From a virus: DNA of 64,000 nucleotides. The position numbers and the translations under genes were made by a program. The DNA is taken from IMG/VR virus record IMGVR_UViG_3300048999_000056, positions 1 through 64,000 of that record. The stretch is one strand, 5' to 3'. Positions 63,081 through 64,000 of this stretch are shown here, in pieces; the first letter of the stretch is position 1; every line of letters begins with the position of its first letter. The notes under the pieces are model-generated. The model saw nothing but the letters and a program-made list of their open reading frames with translations, searched no databases and was not told the origin of the DNA.

Positions 63081-64000
63081 TGCTGTTGACTACGTCCCAC
63101 AAGCCCCAGTCCAGACCGTTGGAGTTCGGCGAGGAGGGCCGCCCCTCGCCGACGCCGACCTGCATACCGGCAATCGCCATCAGGTTGACCACGTCGGTTG
63201 CCGAGAACTGCCGCGCGTCCCAGCGGACGGTCACGGCGGCGTTCCACTTTTCCCACATAGGCCGGTGGCGGATATCGGCAACGCCTGATGCGTTGCGGGC
63301 TGGCGCCTCGTGCAGCCGTGGCGTGCCGTTGATCTTGACGAGCGGCTGCCCATCCTGATCGAGTCCGTCCGGCACGATGAACAACGACAGCTTGGCGCGT
63401 GTCATCGTGAAGCCGGCAAGGCGGCACGCGTCAATCATCGCGTTGCGGAAAGCCGGCGCCGGAATGCCGTGCCATCCGTCACGCGCGATATGCTGCGCCA
63501 GACGGTAGATTTCTTCGAAGTCCTTCGGCTCGCGACGGCGGCGTGACTTTTCGCCCTGCGAACCCGCCTTCTGCCGCTCCACCATCATGTTGACGGCTTT
63601 CTGGCTGAATTTGTGTTGCACGTAAGGCGTAGAGCCTCTGATGTAGACGATGCCGCGATCGAACTGCGGCGGTTGAATGACGACGCGCGTCACCTTGCCG
63701 CTCAACACGCCAACCGTGCCTTGCTCCATGGTGCTGTCGAGCGTTTCGATCGGGATCGGCGAGGCGGGTATCCTGCCGAAATTGTCGGTGTTGCGCATTG
63801 ACGGCCCGGCTACTGCACCCTTGCCGTTCTTGCCCTTGCCGTTCCGACCGATCGTCGCCTCACGTTCCGCCAGCAGGTCCGCAACCGGATTGCCGCCAGC
63901 GTGCGCCGCCTCGAATGCGGCTTTCTGCTGTCTCTCGTCGCGTGACATAGGTCCGCGCTTGCCGGGCTCGCGTGCCCAAACGGCCGGCTCAACGTCTTCG
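63073..64000 (-). CDS. Conserved phage protein of unknown function (5' end may lie outside the window)
   Basis: On the minus strand the frame is open from the window edge. An ATG at 63948 would give 291 residues, but the upstream codons (VEPAVWAREPGKRGP) also look coding. Recognisable conserved stretches are VIQPPQFDRGIVYIRGSTPYVQHKFS, REPKDFEEIYRLAQHIARDGWHGIPAPAFRNAM, ASGVADIRHRPMWEKW and the C-terminal NLMAIAGMQVGVGEGRP with SNGLDWGLWDV. This combination is widespread in phage genomes but without a known role. The glycine-rich GxGxGRP-WG end recalls loops of RAMP-fold proteins, which is speculation. It heads the minus-strand unit. Confidence 0.6.
   Translation of the reverse strand, partial: EDVEPAVWAREPGKRGPMSRDERQQKAAFEAAHAGGNPVADLLAEREATIGRNGKGKNGKGAVAGPSMRNTDNFGRIPASPIPIETLDSTMEQGTVGVLSGKVTRVVIQPPQFDRGIVYIRGSTPYVQHKFSQKAVNMMVERQKAGSQGEKSRRRREPKDFEEIYRLAQHIARDGWHGIPAPAFRNAMIDACRLAGFTMTRAKLSLFIVPDGLDQDGQPLVKINGTPRLHEAPARNASGVADIRHRPMWEKWNAAVTVRWDARQFSATDVVNLMAIAGMQVGVGEGRPSSPNSNGLDWGLWDVVNSNA

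Noticed and set aside
1-64000. tRNA genes, integrase, attachment sites or a lysogeny switch.
   Set aside because: None was recognised by eye. A tRNA scan would be needed to exclude tRNA genes fully; no recombinase or repressor-like protein is encoded in the window.

Overview
The window is 64 kb of a large tailed bacteriophage with a contractile tail (myovirus type). It has no ribosomal, transfer RNA or host housekeeping gene clusters. Almost all genes lie on the + strand, packed with ATGA, GTGA or TGATG stop/start overlaps, and they follow the classical order of terminase, portal, head, neck, sheath and tube, tape measure, baseplate, fibres and lysis. The base composition is GC-rich. Several families point to an alphaproteobacterial host, mainly the gene-transfer-agent type spike-base protein at 60800 and a DUF1515-like coiled-coil membrane protein at 9600. 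This host call is an inference. No DNA polymerase, helicase, integrase or lysogeny repressor is visible, so the replication part of the genome lies outside the window. The minus-strand genes at the right edge may be its beginning.

Layout. 0-3.5 kb: a NusG/RfaH-like elongation factor, a terminase small subunit candidate, a predicted Acb2/Tad1-type anti-CBASS protein and the large terminase. 3.5-5.45 kb: a 1.9 kb non-coding, pentamer-phased GGCNN array. 5.5-8.8 kb: small genes, then a portal protein fused to an inorganic-pyrophosphatase-like domain. 8.9-17.8 kb: a cargo block unusual for a phage head region. It holds several small membrane proteins, a lone response-regulator receiver, an HNH endonuclease, a GH13 alpha-amylase-like enzyme, orotidine-5'-phosphate decarboxylase (pyrF) and an exported PQQ-type propeller. 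17.8-27.8 kb: a 1093-residue Nudix plus double ADP-ribosyltransferase polyprotein, the MuF-like minor head protein, a DUF2213 protein, the decoration protein, the DUF2184 major capsid protein and connectors. 27.8-30.1 kb: neck genes interrupted by two C-rich arrays that are the reverse-complement type of the first array. 30.2-39.5 kb: sheath, tube, chaperones with a probable -1 frameshift, tape measure with a lysozyme domain, hub, Dit-like protein, plug, spike and gp25-like wedge, with a reverse-strand lipoprotein embedded among them. 39.5-58 kb: baseplate and fibre genes, very rich in carbohydrate-active modules (GH16, clan-A type barrels, FN3, SPRY, a tandem GxG-repeat fibre, a CBM-like lipoprotein and a GT9 glycosyltransferase). 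58-61.3 kb: lysis genes and a spike-base protein. 61.3-62.3 kb: a fourth array. 62.3-64 kb: three minus-strand genes of unknown function.

How it fits together. The fibres and baseplate carry at least four separate polysaccharide-hydrolase-like modules plus lectin-like modules, which suggests a host coated in polysaccharide that must be bound and cut before contraction. The ADP-ribosyltransferase polyprotein sits in the head-gene cluster, so it is a candidate internal head protein delivered with the DNA. The most striking unexplained signal is the set of four arrays, about 3.7 kb in total. They are built from degenerate pentanucleotides, have opposite strand polarity at the left (array 1) and at the right (arrays 2-4), mostly abut the stop codon of the preceding gene, and three of the four are bordered by AT-rich TATATA-type boxes. 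I know of no described element that they match.
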